From Hydrangea macrophylla (Eukaryota > Streptophyta > Magnoliopsida > Cornales > Hydrangeaceae), in assembly GCA_033977485.1 (NCBI GenBank), contig CM066983.1:68124010-68188009 (forward strand): a DNA stretch of 64,000 nt, written 5' to 3'. This document shows positions 42,201-53,414 of this stretch, piece after piece (position 1 is the stretch's first letter; each line of letters begins with the position of its first letter). Below the pieces are notes generated by a model, which made no database searches, was not told the origin of the DNA, and saw nothing but the letters and a program-made list of their open reading frames with translations. The position numbers were made by a program, and so were the translations under genes.

Positions 42201-42499
42201 TGATATGTATACTTATATCTATGTATTAGTTGAGGGCATGCTTAGATTGTTAATTTGATTAAAAAAGATGTTGAGTAGAGGCCTATCGTGAGATAGGATG
42301 AAAGGGGGTGTTTTAGTCCGCCGGGCTCCTTCCCCTTTCATTCCATAATCCCCGGACCCAGTTTATCTTTGGTTTCGCAAAAGATCAGTTTGCTTTAAAA
42401 TGGTTTCTTAATTTTTCCTTTTAAAAATTAAGTGGCGACTCTTTGAAATTTAAAAAATTGTTTTAAAAACAAAAGTGGGCCCAAATACCGGTATCCACA
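39248..42499 (+). repeat. 5' LTR of the Tat-type element
   Basis: 3,252 bp. TATA box TATAAAAA at 39938-39945, so U3 is about 0.7 kb and R plus U5 about 2.5 kb, an unusually long transcribed part. A run of 23 C at 39868-39890 contrasts with 8 C in the 3' LTR. GTGGCGACTCT, identical to the start of the primer site, lies about 70 bp before the LTR end. Confidence 0.93.
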
Positions 42500-42502
42500 A
42501 TC

Positions 42503-42552
42503 TGGCGACTCTGCTGGGGATCGAACCCAGAATCTCTGGTTTCGCAGACCAG
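42503..42552 (+). other. Primer binding site region: 50-nt complement of tRNA-Arg
   Basis: Three bases after the LTR comes TGGCGACTCTGCTGGGGA, then 32 more bases ending CAGACCAG. The reverse complement folds as the 3' part of a tRNA: anticodon arm CTGGT-CTGCGAA-ACCAG, 5-nt variable loop, T arm CTGGG-TTCGATC-CCCAG, acceptor strand and CCA. A normal primer site covers about 18 nt; this one covers tRNA positions 76 to 27. See findings for the modification signature. Confidence 0.9.
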
Positions 42553-45500
42553 AATTTTTGATTTTGGGTTCACTCGAGGATTAGACTTGAAAGCATCCTT
42601 TTAATCGAATTAATTAATTTTTGTGTGCCCGTTACATTGCACTTGCATGTTTCGCCAGTCGATTGCATGGAACTATGACCTTGGAGGCTTGGGGCAACCC
42701 GGTCGGTCAAGTCATCATGGGACCGTGTGATCACCCTTGATCTCGTACCATGTTTTGGTATATAAAGCATCCTATCGGGTGTGTGTCGAGGGTCCCTTAT
42801 TTGACCAAAACCCGGCCTTTGCATGGTAGCTTCCATAGAACCTTTCAATCTTAGGAAATTAATTCTTGATTGGGATTATGTGCTAGGGAATTTTGTACGC
42901 CCGAAAGGGATTATTTGAGACGATGACGATGCTTGCTTGATAAAAGATGTGTAACCCTTTAATCACCTTTTACCAATTCCTTCTCATGTCCCACGACATT
43001 TGGGAACATGCTGGATCTTGATTATGTGATTACATCTCTTACATCTTGCTAAGCTAAGCATCATTGACCTTGTATGCATCCGAATTCATGAAGAGTATGA
43101 CAACAATCCGATCATGTGATCCTCCTACCCAAAGAATTTTAAATATGTTTTTGAAAGCAAATAGATTTTTGGTATCTTTATTCTAAGCCATTCAATCACT
43201 CTTTCAAAATTTTTGGAGTTCACTTTTGGATTAAAATTTCAAATCAACCATATTTGAAGAAAGAACCTAAAATTCTTGGAACCCAAAATTCTTGAAAGAG
43301 TTTGAAAAGTTTTACCAACTAAAGGAATGCTTTTTCAAAGCAAAATTTGGACCTAATCACCTTTTTGTTAAGGAATATAATCCAAGAAATCTCTGCAATT
43401 AAAGAAATCATTTTCAAATAAATTTCAAAAGCAAAGTTTCAACCCAATCATCTTTTGTTTAGAAATATTGTTGTTTTCAAAGGAAAGCTTCTTAAGGAAT
43501 TTTGAAAAGATCCCATCATCTAGGGGAAATACTTGTTAAATGGATTTCAAAAATTCTAAATTTGAAAACCTTGAAGGGGTAAAAATGATCACAATGAAAG
43601 GAGAAATTAGCACACTCAACATAGATGAGGATTTTATGTGCTTATGTGTTTATGTGTTAGGATTAGAATTTTCTTTTATTTGGCATATAGAATAGGCACA
43701 CACACACACATGCATTGCATTCGTGTGACATATGAATCATTCATGAGCATTTCACTTAGCATAAAAATTTAATAAAAATCAATAAAAGTATAAGATTCTC
43801 TTGAGAAAATCAGTCAAAGTTGATTAAATATAAGTGTTGTTGTAAGCGAAATAGCACCCGAGTCAAGCACTATTTGGTACAGAGATTCAAACACGAGATT
43901 AGTCGGGAAGGAACAGATAATAGGAAGAGAGATGTTTATGCACATATGTTGCTAGTAAGGTGATAGTGTTTTGAAATTCGGCTGCTAAAGCAAATATGGA
44001 TGCTCCTGGGGACCCGATAATTTGAAAGTCATCTGTGACACTCTAGTTGAGACCAAGTCGAGTCCAGTCTGTAGTCGAGTTGTGTTAAGTTGGAGTCAAA
44101 TGTCAAGTCCAATCGAGTCTTCTGGTCAGTCTGTTATCATGTTTGTTTGCAAGTCTTTGTCGAGTTTATCGAGTCGAGGGATGTAATCCTCTTTCCCTAC
44201 TAGTTGAATAAAATCTCATTTTTCTTGATTTAGTGTGCTAAGTCGTGAATGTATGGATCATTAAGCCAAAAAAAAAAGTCACTTTTTCAAACGATCATGG
44301 AAAATACTTTGTTAATAAATCTTTGCATTGAAAAGGATCCCAAGCAATCAAGCAAATTATGTGCCAAATCCAAAGAGGAGTAGAGAATTGGTTAGCTTTA
44401 CTTTAAAGATGCTTTTGCTCAATCTTGAAAAGATGAACTTGGAACTTGAAGCTTGCTCAGCATCCCCTTCTCTCAAATACCAAGCCTGAAAGATGAGCCC
44501 AACCAATCTAAAGCCATAAACTTGGTCCTTGATGGTAGCCAGACATTTTAAATGAACTTCTTATTCCAAAAAAGAAAAAAAGAGCTCGCGAGGATGAAAA
44601 CCCGGAAGGGCGCCTAGGCAAAAGTTAGAGCACAAAAAAAAAAAAAAAAAAAAGAAAAAGAAGAAAGAGCTCGCTAGGATGAAAACCCGGAAGGGCGCCT
44701 AGGCAAAAGTTAGAGCAAAAATAAGATGTGTGTTGATTTCAAAATCCTAATCCTGGCCAGTTAAAATCATGGAGACAATAAGAGATAGTAAGGTAGAGAT
44801 AAAAAAAGGGGGAAAGAGAAAAAGAAAAGGCAGAAAATAGATAAGATTGAGAATTCTTGAGCACTTCAAAATAGATCATTGGCACATGAACTATCTCAAG
44901 GCATTGTGTTGTTCTAAATAAAGAAAAGAAATTGGAAATAAAAAGATAAACTTATCAGCTTCAAGCTCAAACGCTAAGTGAGCCTAAAATAATGCAGGGA
45001 TTTCTTTGATATGATGAATAAAGATTTGAAGGGCTCATATTACTTTGTGAATATGATAGAGTATGAATAAAACATGATGAGAGTTGTAAAGATTAACTGG
45101 CTAGTGAAAAGGTTAAAGAATCAACCGTCAAATAAAAAAAGGAAGAAAAGAAAAAAGAACTGAGAATAAAGGAAAAAGTAGTTCATCATGCTACACAAGG
45201 GCTACCACAAGTGACATACACTCCCTAAACCTAACATGGCAACATGGCTCGAAAAGCCCACCAATTCTTGAAACCTAATTCTTTCAAGACCTCCAGAGTA
45301 CTTGAACTACGCTCGACCTGATTCCCACTCGGGGATACGTAGGCAACCTATCCGGTTCGGTCACCACCATCGTCATAATATGGTGTGCCCTTTCAGGCCG
45401 TGGCCATATTACCTTGGACCTGATTCCTATTCGGGGATAAGTTGAATCCTTTGCGCATATGGCTATGATCTTTTAAAACTAGGAGCAAACTTGTATTTGC

Positions 45501-46349
45501 CTAGGACCACATATGTATTGCCAAACTAGGGGCAAACAAAGTTTGCCAATCAGCATTGGGACATCACCCTTCAGCCCATCACATTCATGATGATTACCTC
45601 TAGATTGGGAGTAAATGCATTGCAAGCATCCTGCACCAACATGTTCTCAAGGCCCTTGGGATGAGCCTATTTGCCCTTAAGACTAAGGGGAAAACTTCGT
45701 TTGCTGAAAGCCCCATTTTACCCTAGAAGCGAGCCCCAAGTCTCTTTCAAACTAGGGGCAAACTCTGTTTGCCAAATGCAAGTTCTCAAGTCACCAAGTC
45801 TGTTTTGAAACACTTTGAAATGGAGTGTCTTTTATTCTATAAGCTAAAGCACTAATTTGAAGCATACTCTAGATAGGCAAAGAATTCAATAAAGGGGAAG
45901 TTTTCAAAATTTTGATTTATTAGCAAAGTACTACCATTTGTCAGATAATGAATAAATGAAAGGTGAGATGATACATTATTCACGATGAAAGCACATTGAT
46001 TCATAATGAATGTAGAATTTCCGTTAGTCATCTTGAGTAACTGGCTTTGTCAGGTCTGTCCTCCTTTGATGGGTCAATAATAGCCTCAAATGTGTGGGTT
46101 TAAGATGATGACTAAAGATTTGAAAAGTCTCCATAAGCATTCCACGAGCAATGCAAGCAGGAGTTTTAAACACTATCGCAACACAATGCTAAAAGTGGAA
46201 ATATGAGAATGGTCCAAGACTAGGGGCAAAGGTGACTTTCCTCTTTTTGACACAATCATTACGTTTCTTCCAAATGGTCTGTAAGTGCAAAAATCATGCT
46301 TTCAAGAGACTACTAGGGCAGCACAGACCCCGTCAGCTCCATTCAAATT
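42553..46349 (+). other. Non-coding interior of the Tat-type element
   Basis: No gag or pol domain in any frame. It holds a duplicated block GGATGAAAACCCGGAAGGGC (44594 and about 44677) separated by an A run, the GGATACGTAGGCA motif (45333), and GGGGCAAAC phrases near 45530 and 45760, all typical of Tat 3' regions. The first kilobase after the primer site may serve for packaging (inference). Confidence 0.7.
44581..44720. repeat. Duplicated Tat-type motif block
   Basis: GAGCTCGC(G/T)AGGATGAAAAC followed by CCGGAAGGGCGCCTAGGCAA occurs twice, with a 23-A run and a GAAAAAGAAGAAA linker between the copies. Confidence 0.85.
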
Positions 46350-47095
46350 CTTTGAGCCCGAGGACTCCCCGTTTTTGTAAAATCAATTCTTTGAGTCCGT
46401 GTGACTTCGTTTGAATAAAGAAATGAGATTTCGAGTCCGCATGACTCCGTCTTTGTGAATACATGAAATTTTGAGTCTGCATGACTCCGTTTATGTAAAA
46501 TATGAATTTTCGAGTCCACGGGACTCCGTTTGTGTAAAATATGAATTTTTGAGTCTGTGTGACTTTGTTTGAGTAAAGAAATGAAATTTTGAGTCCGCAT
46601 GACTCCGTCTTTGTGAATATATGAAATTTTGAGTTTGCATGACTCCGTTTATGTAAAATATGAATTTTCGAGTCCACGGGACTCCGTTTGTGTAAAATAT
46701 GAATTTTTGAGTTCGTGTGACTTTGTTTGAATAACGAAATGAAATTTCGAGTCCGCGTGACTCCGGCTTTGTGAAATATGAAATTTTGAGTTCGCATGAC
46801 TCCGTTTATGTAAAATATGAATTTTTGAGTCCGCGTGACTCTGTCTATGTAAAATATGAATTTTCGAGTCTGCGTGACTCCGTCTGTGTAAAATATGAAT
46901 TTTCGAGTCTGGGTGACTCTGTCTATGTAAAATATGAACTCTTGAGTCTGCATGACTCCGTTTGCGTAAAATGTGAATTTGTTGAGTCCATGTGACTCCG
47001 TTTGTGAAAAATGTGAATTTGTTGGGTCCGTGGGACTCCATTTATGTAAAATATTGAGTTCTTGAGTCCGCGTGACTCCGTCTTTTGTTAAAAAA
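46350..47095. repeat. Tandem array 1: 39- to ~60-bp units with GAGTC-N5-GACTC
   Basis: About 17 units such as GAGTCCGCGTGACTCCGTCT followed by ATGTAAAATATGAATTTTC. The cleanest part has a 39-bp period, a multiple of three, which creates open minus-strand frames up to 206 codons. Each unit has a perfect or near-perfect 5-bp inverted repeat around a 5-nt loop. Confidence 0.9.
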
Positions 47096-47129
47096 AAAGA
47101 GAAAAATAATATATATATATATATATATT

Positions 47130-48065
47130 TTTAGTCTGTATGACTTCGTGTTTATAGAATGTGAATTTTTGAGTCCGTATGAATCCGTGTTTGAGAAATG
47201 TGAAAATTTTCAAGATCATATGACTCTCCTTTGTAAAATGTGAATCAGTGCGACTCCCCTTTGGAAATAGAAAAAGTTTTGAGTCGAATTGACTCCCTAT
47301 TCGGAGATAGAAATTCGTTTGAGTCTGATTGACTCATGATTTTTGGAAATTTGAAATTCTTTGAGTCTGATTGACTCCCAATTTTGGAACTGAGTTTGAT
47401 TGACTCCCGATTTGTGAAAGTGAATTCGCTTCGAGTCCAATTGACCCTTTTTTAGAAATTTGAGATTATTCAAGTATGATTGATTCCTGATTTTAGAAAA
47501 TTGAATTCATTTGAGTCTGATTGACTCCAAATTTTAGAATTTTTGCGTTGAATTGAGTCTGATTGACTCTTGAATTTAGGAGAATGAATTTATCTGAGTT
47601 TTATTGACTCTTGATTGTAGAAACATGAATTGATTAGAGTCTGAATGGCTCCGATTTTGGAAAACATGAATTGACTTGAGTCTCCTGATTTTAGATGAAT
47701 GAATAGATTTGAGTTTGGTCGATTCTAAGAATCTAAGTTGATTTGAGTTTGATTGACTCCCGATTTTAAAAGAATGAATTGAATTGAGTTTGGTTGATTT
47801 TAAGAATCTCAGTTGAATTGAGTCTGATTGACTCTTGATTTTAGGAGAATGAATTTATTTGAGTTTGATTGACTCCTGATTTTAGACAGATGAACTGATT
47901 CGAGTCTGAATGACTCTTGATTTTAAGAATTGAATTAAATCGAGTCTGATTGACTCCTGATTTTAGAAGAATGAATTGACTTGAGTTTGGTTGAATCTAA
48001 CCTGATTTGAGTCTGATTGACTCTTGGTTTTAGAAGAATGAATTCACTCGAGTCCGAAAGACTCC
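47130..48065. repeat. Tandem array 2: GAGTCTGATTGACTC units
   Basis: About 20 irregular units of 35-60 bp with GAGTCTGATTGACTCCTGAT and TTTAG(A/G)AGAATGAATT. The GAGTC-N5-GACTC inverted repeat is kept although the rest has diverged from array 1. Confidence 0.88.
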
Positions 48066-48074
48066 AAATCCACC

Positions 48075-49120
48075 TGAATATGGTCAACTCGTTCTGGTAA
48101 TATAACGGATTTATATTCTCGATCCTCGTAACAGATTTACGTTGATCCTTTGTTTGAGAGTGTAACAGATTTGCATTCTCGATTTTCGCAACGGATTTGC
48201 GTTAACCCTCGTTCTGGGAATATAACGGATTTATGTTCTCGATCCTCGTAACAGATTTACGTTGATCCTTTATTTGAGAGTGTAACAGATTTGCATTCTC
48301 GGTTTTCGCAACAGATTTGCGTTAACCCTCGTTCTGGGAATATAACGGATTTATGTTCTCGATCCTCGTAACAGATTTACGTTGATCCATTTGTTTGAGA
48401 GTGTAACAGATTTGCATTCTCGATTTTCGCAACAGATTTGCGTTAACCCTCGTTCTGGGAATATAACGGATTTATATTCTCGATCCTCGTAACAGATTTA
48501 CGTTGATCCTTTGTTTGAGAGTGTAACAGATTTGCATTCTCGATTTTCGCAACGGATTTGCGTTAACCCTCGTTCTGGGAATATAACGGATTTATGTTCT
48601 CAATCCTCGTAACAGATTTACGTTGATCCATTTGTATGAGAGTGTAACAGATTTGCATTCTCGGTTTTCGCAACAGATTTGCGTTAACCCTCGTTCTGGG
48701 AAGATAACGGATTTATGTTCTCGATCCTCGTAACAGATTTACGTTGATCCTTTGTTTGAGAGTGTAACTGATTTGCATTCTCGATTTTCGCAACGGATTT
48801 GCGTTAACCCTCGTTCTGGGAATATAACGGATTTATGTTCTCGATCCTCGTAACAGATTTACGTTGATCCATTTGTTTGAGAGTGTAGCAGATTTGCATT
48901 CTCGGTTTTCGCAACAGATTTGCGTTAACCCTCGTTCTGGGAATATAACGGATTTATGTTCTCGATCCTCGTAACAGATTTACGTTGATCATTTATTTGA
49001 GAGTGTAACAGATTTGCATTCTTGGTTTTCTCAACGGATCTACGTTAACCCTCGTTCTGGGAATATAACGGATTTATATTCTCGATCCTCGCAACGGATT
49101 TGCGTTAGCCCTACGTCGAT
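48075..49120. repeat. Tandem array 3: 120-bp higher-order units
   Basis: Eight to nine units of 120 bp, each a dimer of related 60-bp monomers: one with ATATAACGGATTTATGTTCT and CGTAACAGATTTACG, the other with GTGTAACAGATTTGCATTCT and CGCAACGGATTTGCG. Neighbouring units are almost identical, which points to recent expansion. Confidence 0.92.
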
Positions 49121-49700
49121 CCTTCGTTTGGGAATATAACGGATTTATATTCTCGATCGTCGTAACGAATTTACGTCGATCCTTCCCCAATGAGAATATA
49201 ACGGATTTATATTCTCGATCGTCGTAACGAATTTACGTCGATCCTTCACTTGAGAATATAACGGATTTATATTCTCGATCGTCGTAACGAATTTACGTCG
49301 ATCCTTCGCTTGAGAATATAACGGATTTATATTCTCGATCGTTGTAACGAATTTACGTCGATCCTTCGCTTGAGAATATAACGGATTTATATTCTCGATC
49401 GTCGTAACGAATTTATGTCGATCCTTCGCTTGAGAATATAACGGATTTATATTCTCGATCGTCGTAACGAATTTACGTCGATCCTTCGCTTGAGAATATA
49501 ACGGATTTATATTCTCGATCGTCGTAACGAATTTACGTCGATCCTTCGCTTGAGAATATAACGGATTTACATTCTCGATTTTTGTAACGAACTTACGTCG
49601 ATCCTTCGCTTGAGAATATAACGGATTTATATTCTCGATTTTCGCAAAAGAATTTGCGTTAGCCCTCATTCTGGAATGCAACGGATTTACATTCTTAGTC
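49120..49700. repeat. Tandem array 4: 60-bp units
   Basis: Nine units with a strict 60-bp period (GAGAATATAACGGATTTATA then TTCTCGATCGTCGTAACGAA and TTTACGTCGATCCTTCGCT). It is the monomer form of array 3. The 178-codon minus-strand frame through it exists because 60 is a multiple of three. Confidence 0.93.
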
Positions 49701-50154
49701 TCCGCAACGGATTTGCAGTAACCATCGTTTCCTAGTCAGAGCAGCTTCCCTAACAAAATTGGCATCGGTCAGAGACTTGGTGACCTCCTTTGACTAACAT
49801 ATCACGTGATTTGCGTCGTATGAAAACGTGTTATAGTGTGAGCATAGCATTTGTATAGCCAGGTCAATTCAAGAAAATACTATTGCATAGCATGTGCATC
49901 ACGACAGGATAGGTGCATTCATCCGTATGATTATTTGCGCTTGTGTGTTGTCCTTTGTCCGAACTACGTCCTGGTCTGATTCCCGAAGGGATACGTAGGC
50001 AGCTCACGATTGAGCACGACCAGCACCGACCGTCTCCGCGAATGTTTTTGCAACGCATTTTATTTTTACCTAAGTCCAATAGCTCGGTCAAAGGCTTGTC
50101 TTCACACAGGCTTCGACATTCACTCGTGATACGCGTTGCTTCACAAGCTCTGCC
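49701..50154 (+). other. 3' end of the interior of the Tat-type element
   Basis: Non-coding. It contains the GGATACGTAGGCA motif (49989-50001) in the context CTGATTCCCGAAGGGATACG. Confidence 0.7.
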
Positions 50155-50168
50155 GAAGAGGGGCAAAC
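50155..50168 (+). other. Polypurine tract of the Tat-type element
   Basis: GAAGAGGGGCAAAC directly precedes the TGTAGACACC of the 3' LTR; such a tract primes plus-strand synthesis. Confidence 0.8.
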
Positions 50169-53100
50169 TGTAGACACCCCAATTTTGACCGAGCTATTAA
50201 ACTTAGGGGGGATTTACCTCTAGAAACCAATGATGAATAATGTCCCGACGATTTTCTTCAAGTTCACCGCTTCGACTTCTGGAAAGCTTCAAGCTCCCAA
50301 AATTTGCTCCTAATATCCCTAGATTTGGCCAATCATTGACCATCTGTCTCGAGCTCACTAGATTATGGGTTACTTTCTAAAAAAATGGAATAGATTAAAT
50401 AATAATAGTAATAATGATATTTTCTAAAAATAACATTATTTCTCATATTTTTAGATTCAAAAAGAAAAAAAAGAAAAAGATACTATTTGGTGACTCATAT
50501 GATTAATTTAGATTTAAAATGAAAAATGTGTTAATACATATATATATATATATAAGAAAAGGAAAATAATAAAAGAAAGTATCCCATGTGATTTGGAGAG
50601 TTAGAGATTCCTTGGCATATTCCTAATCAAAAGAAAATACCCAAAAAGCCCTTTGTTGGGCACTAATCTCCCATGTGCATTGAAGATGCTCTAGAAAGTT
50701 CCTTTATTCTAGCCAACTTAAATGCCCTTCAAGTTTCTTCGAATTACATAGAAGTGCCATGGAGAATTAGAGATGCCATAGAATATTCCTAACCCCCCCC
50801 AAATTGACCTATCTACCCTTATCTTAGCCCCCAAGATAAGGAAAGTCTATAAAAAGACCCATTTTCTTTCATTTGGGAGACACTTGAATTGTATAGAAAA
50901 AAGATTGGGAGAGCTTTAGAGGAAAGAAATATAGAGAGAGAAACTCTACCAATTATTTTACCCAAACACCACCAAAACTCTACCCAACCATCAAATCACC
51001 ATTGAAGGAGCTTGAAGCTTGAGGAAGAAGAAGAGGAAAAGCTTGAGGAAATTCAACATCTCTACAAGTTTTGAGAAGATCTAGAGGTAAAATCTTCAAA
51101 ATTTATCTTCATATATAATAATTCAATCACAAATTCTTAGATCTAGGAACTTTACACATTTTCAAAACCTCTCTTCCTACCCCATTTCATCACACACCAC
51201 TTAGAATTTGTGATTGAATATCATGGTGTTTCATTAATTTGGATTAGAGCTTTGGATTTATGAATAAAAGAGTTTTGACTTGAAGTATTCAAATATTTTG
51301 ATTTCTTTTCTTTTGTTTATATTCCTCTCAAAGAAATATATGAGATCTTCAATATCTCATTAGATTTCTTTGAGTTTGATCCTCTAATTCCCTATGATCT
51401 TATGATTTATATGGGGATTAAAGTGGATTATGATCATCTCTACACATAGTTGGTTGAGTTCAAGTCTTAGTTCATGACTTGAAATCTCCTCATTAAAAAT
51501 CTTGTGGGGATTCATGCTATATCGCATGGAGGTTTATGTGGATTTGTTTTCCTTTAGTCTCCAATGACCATCAAATGGTAGGAGAAATATTTTAAGTTTA
51601 AGACCATCTCTATGGCTTAGACTAACCTCTTCCTTGGGTTTTTGGAAGTTCTTCATACTTCATCCAAAACCTACATGTATGTGTGTCTTTAGCCTCCAAT
51701 GACCACCAAGTGGTAGGAGTAATGATTTGAACTCAAGTTTTGGTCCATAAGTTTGAGTTCATTGTTTGGGATTTTGTGAAGTCCATTTCATACTTCATTA
51801 AAAGTCCATAAGTCTAAAGAGGTCCTTAGTCTTCAATGACCATCAAATGGTAGAAGAAATGTTTTGGTTTAAGCCCAACATTATGATCTAATAGTTGAGG
51901 CCTATCAATAAAGTTGAACTAGCAAAGTGAAAACAGTGAGTTTACAAACTGTTTTTGATCAAAGATTTTTAGTTCAAGATCTAACCGTTGAAATAAAGTG
52001 AAACTAACGGGAAAGTGTCAATAACACATTGTTTTACCACTGTGATTTTTGTTTTAGCAAGATTGTGTGCTTAGAAGGGTTTGATCATGGTTTTTGTGAG
52101 CTAATCACAATCTGTCCAGAGTTTCAGAATACTTTCAGAACAGTAAGTCAGTTTTGAAATTAATAAATCAGAACCTTAGTAAAGTTTTCGGGTCTCAAAT
52201 AATTTTTTATAAGTACCTTAATGTGTTAGGAAGATACCCTAAAAAGATCTAAGTGTTTCTCATTTGTTTACTATTTTTAGAAAATCGTACAAGATCTCTG
52301 GACAGAGAGTTGCAAAATCCTGAGGGAGGTCTAGTATTTTCAGTATTCCCGGAGATCTAACCGTTGAAACCTCGATTTTCTTTTTGGGTTAGAAACTAGA
52401 CTCACAGAGGCATAACATATCCCAAAATCATTAAGATCCAACCGTTGAAAGTATTTTATTCCTATTTTTGAACGTCGAGTTTACTCTCTGTAATTCATAA
52501 ACAACTGCTTCTGTTTTTGCCTAATCATATTTATTTCAACTCAAATAGTCTCCTAATAGCTTAGGACTCAAACCATGTTTTGAATAATGATAATTTAGCT
52601 TAAACCCAGAGGCTAAGTGATCCAAATTAGTGAATAAATCCATGTTTTATTCTTGTTCACATTCATACATTCATGTACATTGATGCTTATGATTAGAACT
52701 AGCTATTGAATAAGGTTGAATTTCATGCTTAATAGATCTAAGCTTGAGGATCATGGTTGATTGTTTTGATATCATATAATTATGTGAAGCATATGAACTA
52801 ATCTTTGTTTTGTAGCGCATTTGAGGTACAATTTCTTATCTCTCCTCTAGTTTATTTCATTTGTTCATTTTCTTGATTTTCGACTCCATGCGCGACACCT
52901 TAGACTAGGTCTTACTTTATGTGTTTAAATGCGTTAGAGACTTATTCTTAGGCTTATTTTATATGTATGCATTGCACGTTTAAATTCGCGGCTGGATCCC
53001 GGGTGAGTTCCCTAGTTCCCTTATGCACATCATGTCGCTTGCTAATTGGACTATGTGGCTTATGAATGATATTTTATCATTAGCAATTTTACACCCTTTT

Positions 53101-53409
53101 GACATGCTTGTGATATGTATACTTATATCTATGTATTAGTTGAGGGCATGCTTAGATTGTTAATTTGATTAAAAAGGATGTTGAGTAGAGGCCTATCGTG
53201 AGATAGGATGAAAGGGGGTGTTTTAGTCCGCCGGGCTCCTTCCCCTTTCATTCCATAATCCCCGGACCCAGTTTATCTTTGGTTTCGCAAAAGATCAGTT
53301 TACTTTAAAATGGTTTATTAATTTTTCCTTTTAAAAATTAAGTGGCGACTCTTTGAAATTTAAAAAATTGTTTTAAAAACAAAAGTGGGCCCAAATGCAG
53401 GTATCCACA
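50169..53409 (+). repeat. 3' LTR of the Tat-type element
   Basis: 3,241 bp, nearly identical to 39248-42499. TATA box at 50848-50855. Differences by eye are about 22 substitutions, the C run (8 against 23) and two extra TA units near 50540. Confidence 0.93.
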
Positions 53410-53414
53410 CCCGT

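Larger units (their letters stand above)
39248..53409 (+). mobile_element. Complete non-autonomous Tat-type LTR retrotransposon, 14,162 bp
   Basis: Two LTRs (39248-42499 and 50169-53409) start TGTAGACACC and end GTATCCACA. The whole is flanked by a 5-bp target duplication CCCGT (39243-39247 and 53410-53414). A tRNA-Arg-type primer site and a purine tract are in place. The 7.67-kb interior has no gag or pol domain; it holds Tat-type 3'-region motifs and 3.3 kb of tandem repeats. This fits a large retrotransposon derivative mobilised in trans by an autonomous Tat element. LTR lengths differ by 11 bp, fully explained by a C run and a TA tract; I count roughly 22 substitutions by eye (about 0.7%), so it is young. 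Confidence 0.93.

Noticed and set aside
42503..42552. tRNA-Arg gene on the minus strand
   Set aside because: Only positions 27-76 including the CCA are present; plant tRNA genes do not encode CCA, and the site is exactly where a primer binding site belongs.
46333..46953. 206-codon minus-strand frame with SHADSKIHILHKR-type repeats
   Set aside because: By-product of a 39-bp tandem repeat (a multiple of three); other frames through the array are also open.
49145..49681. 178-codon minus-strand open frame with a 20-residue repeat
   Set aside because: The frame exists because the DNA repeat is exactly 60 bp. No start context, domain or codon bias; it lies in the non-coding part of an LTR element.
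48075..49700. Regularly spaced repeats resembling a CRISPR array
   Set aside because: Units are contiguous tandem repeats without unique spacers, in a plant retrotransposon.
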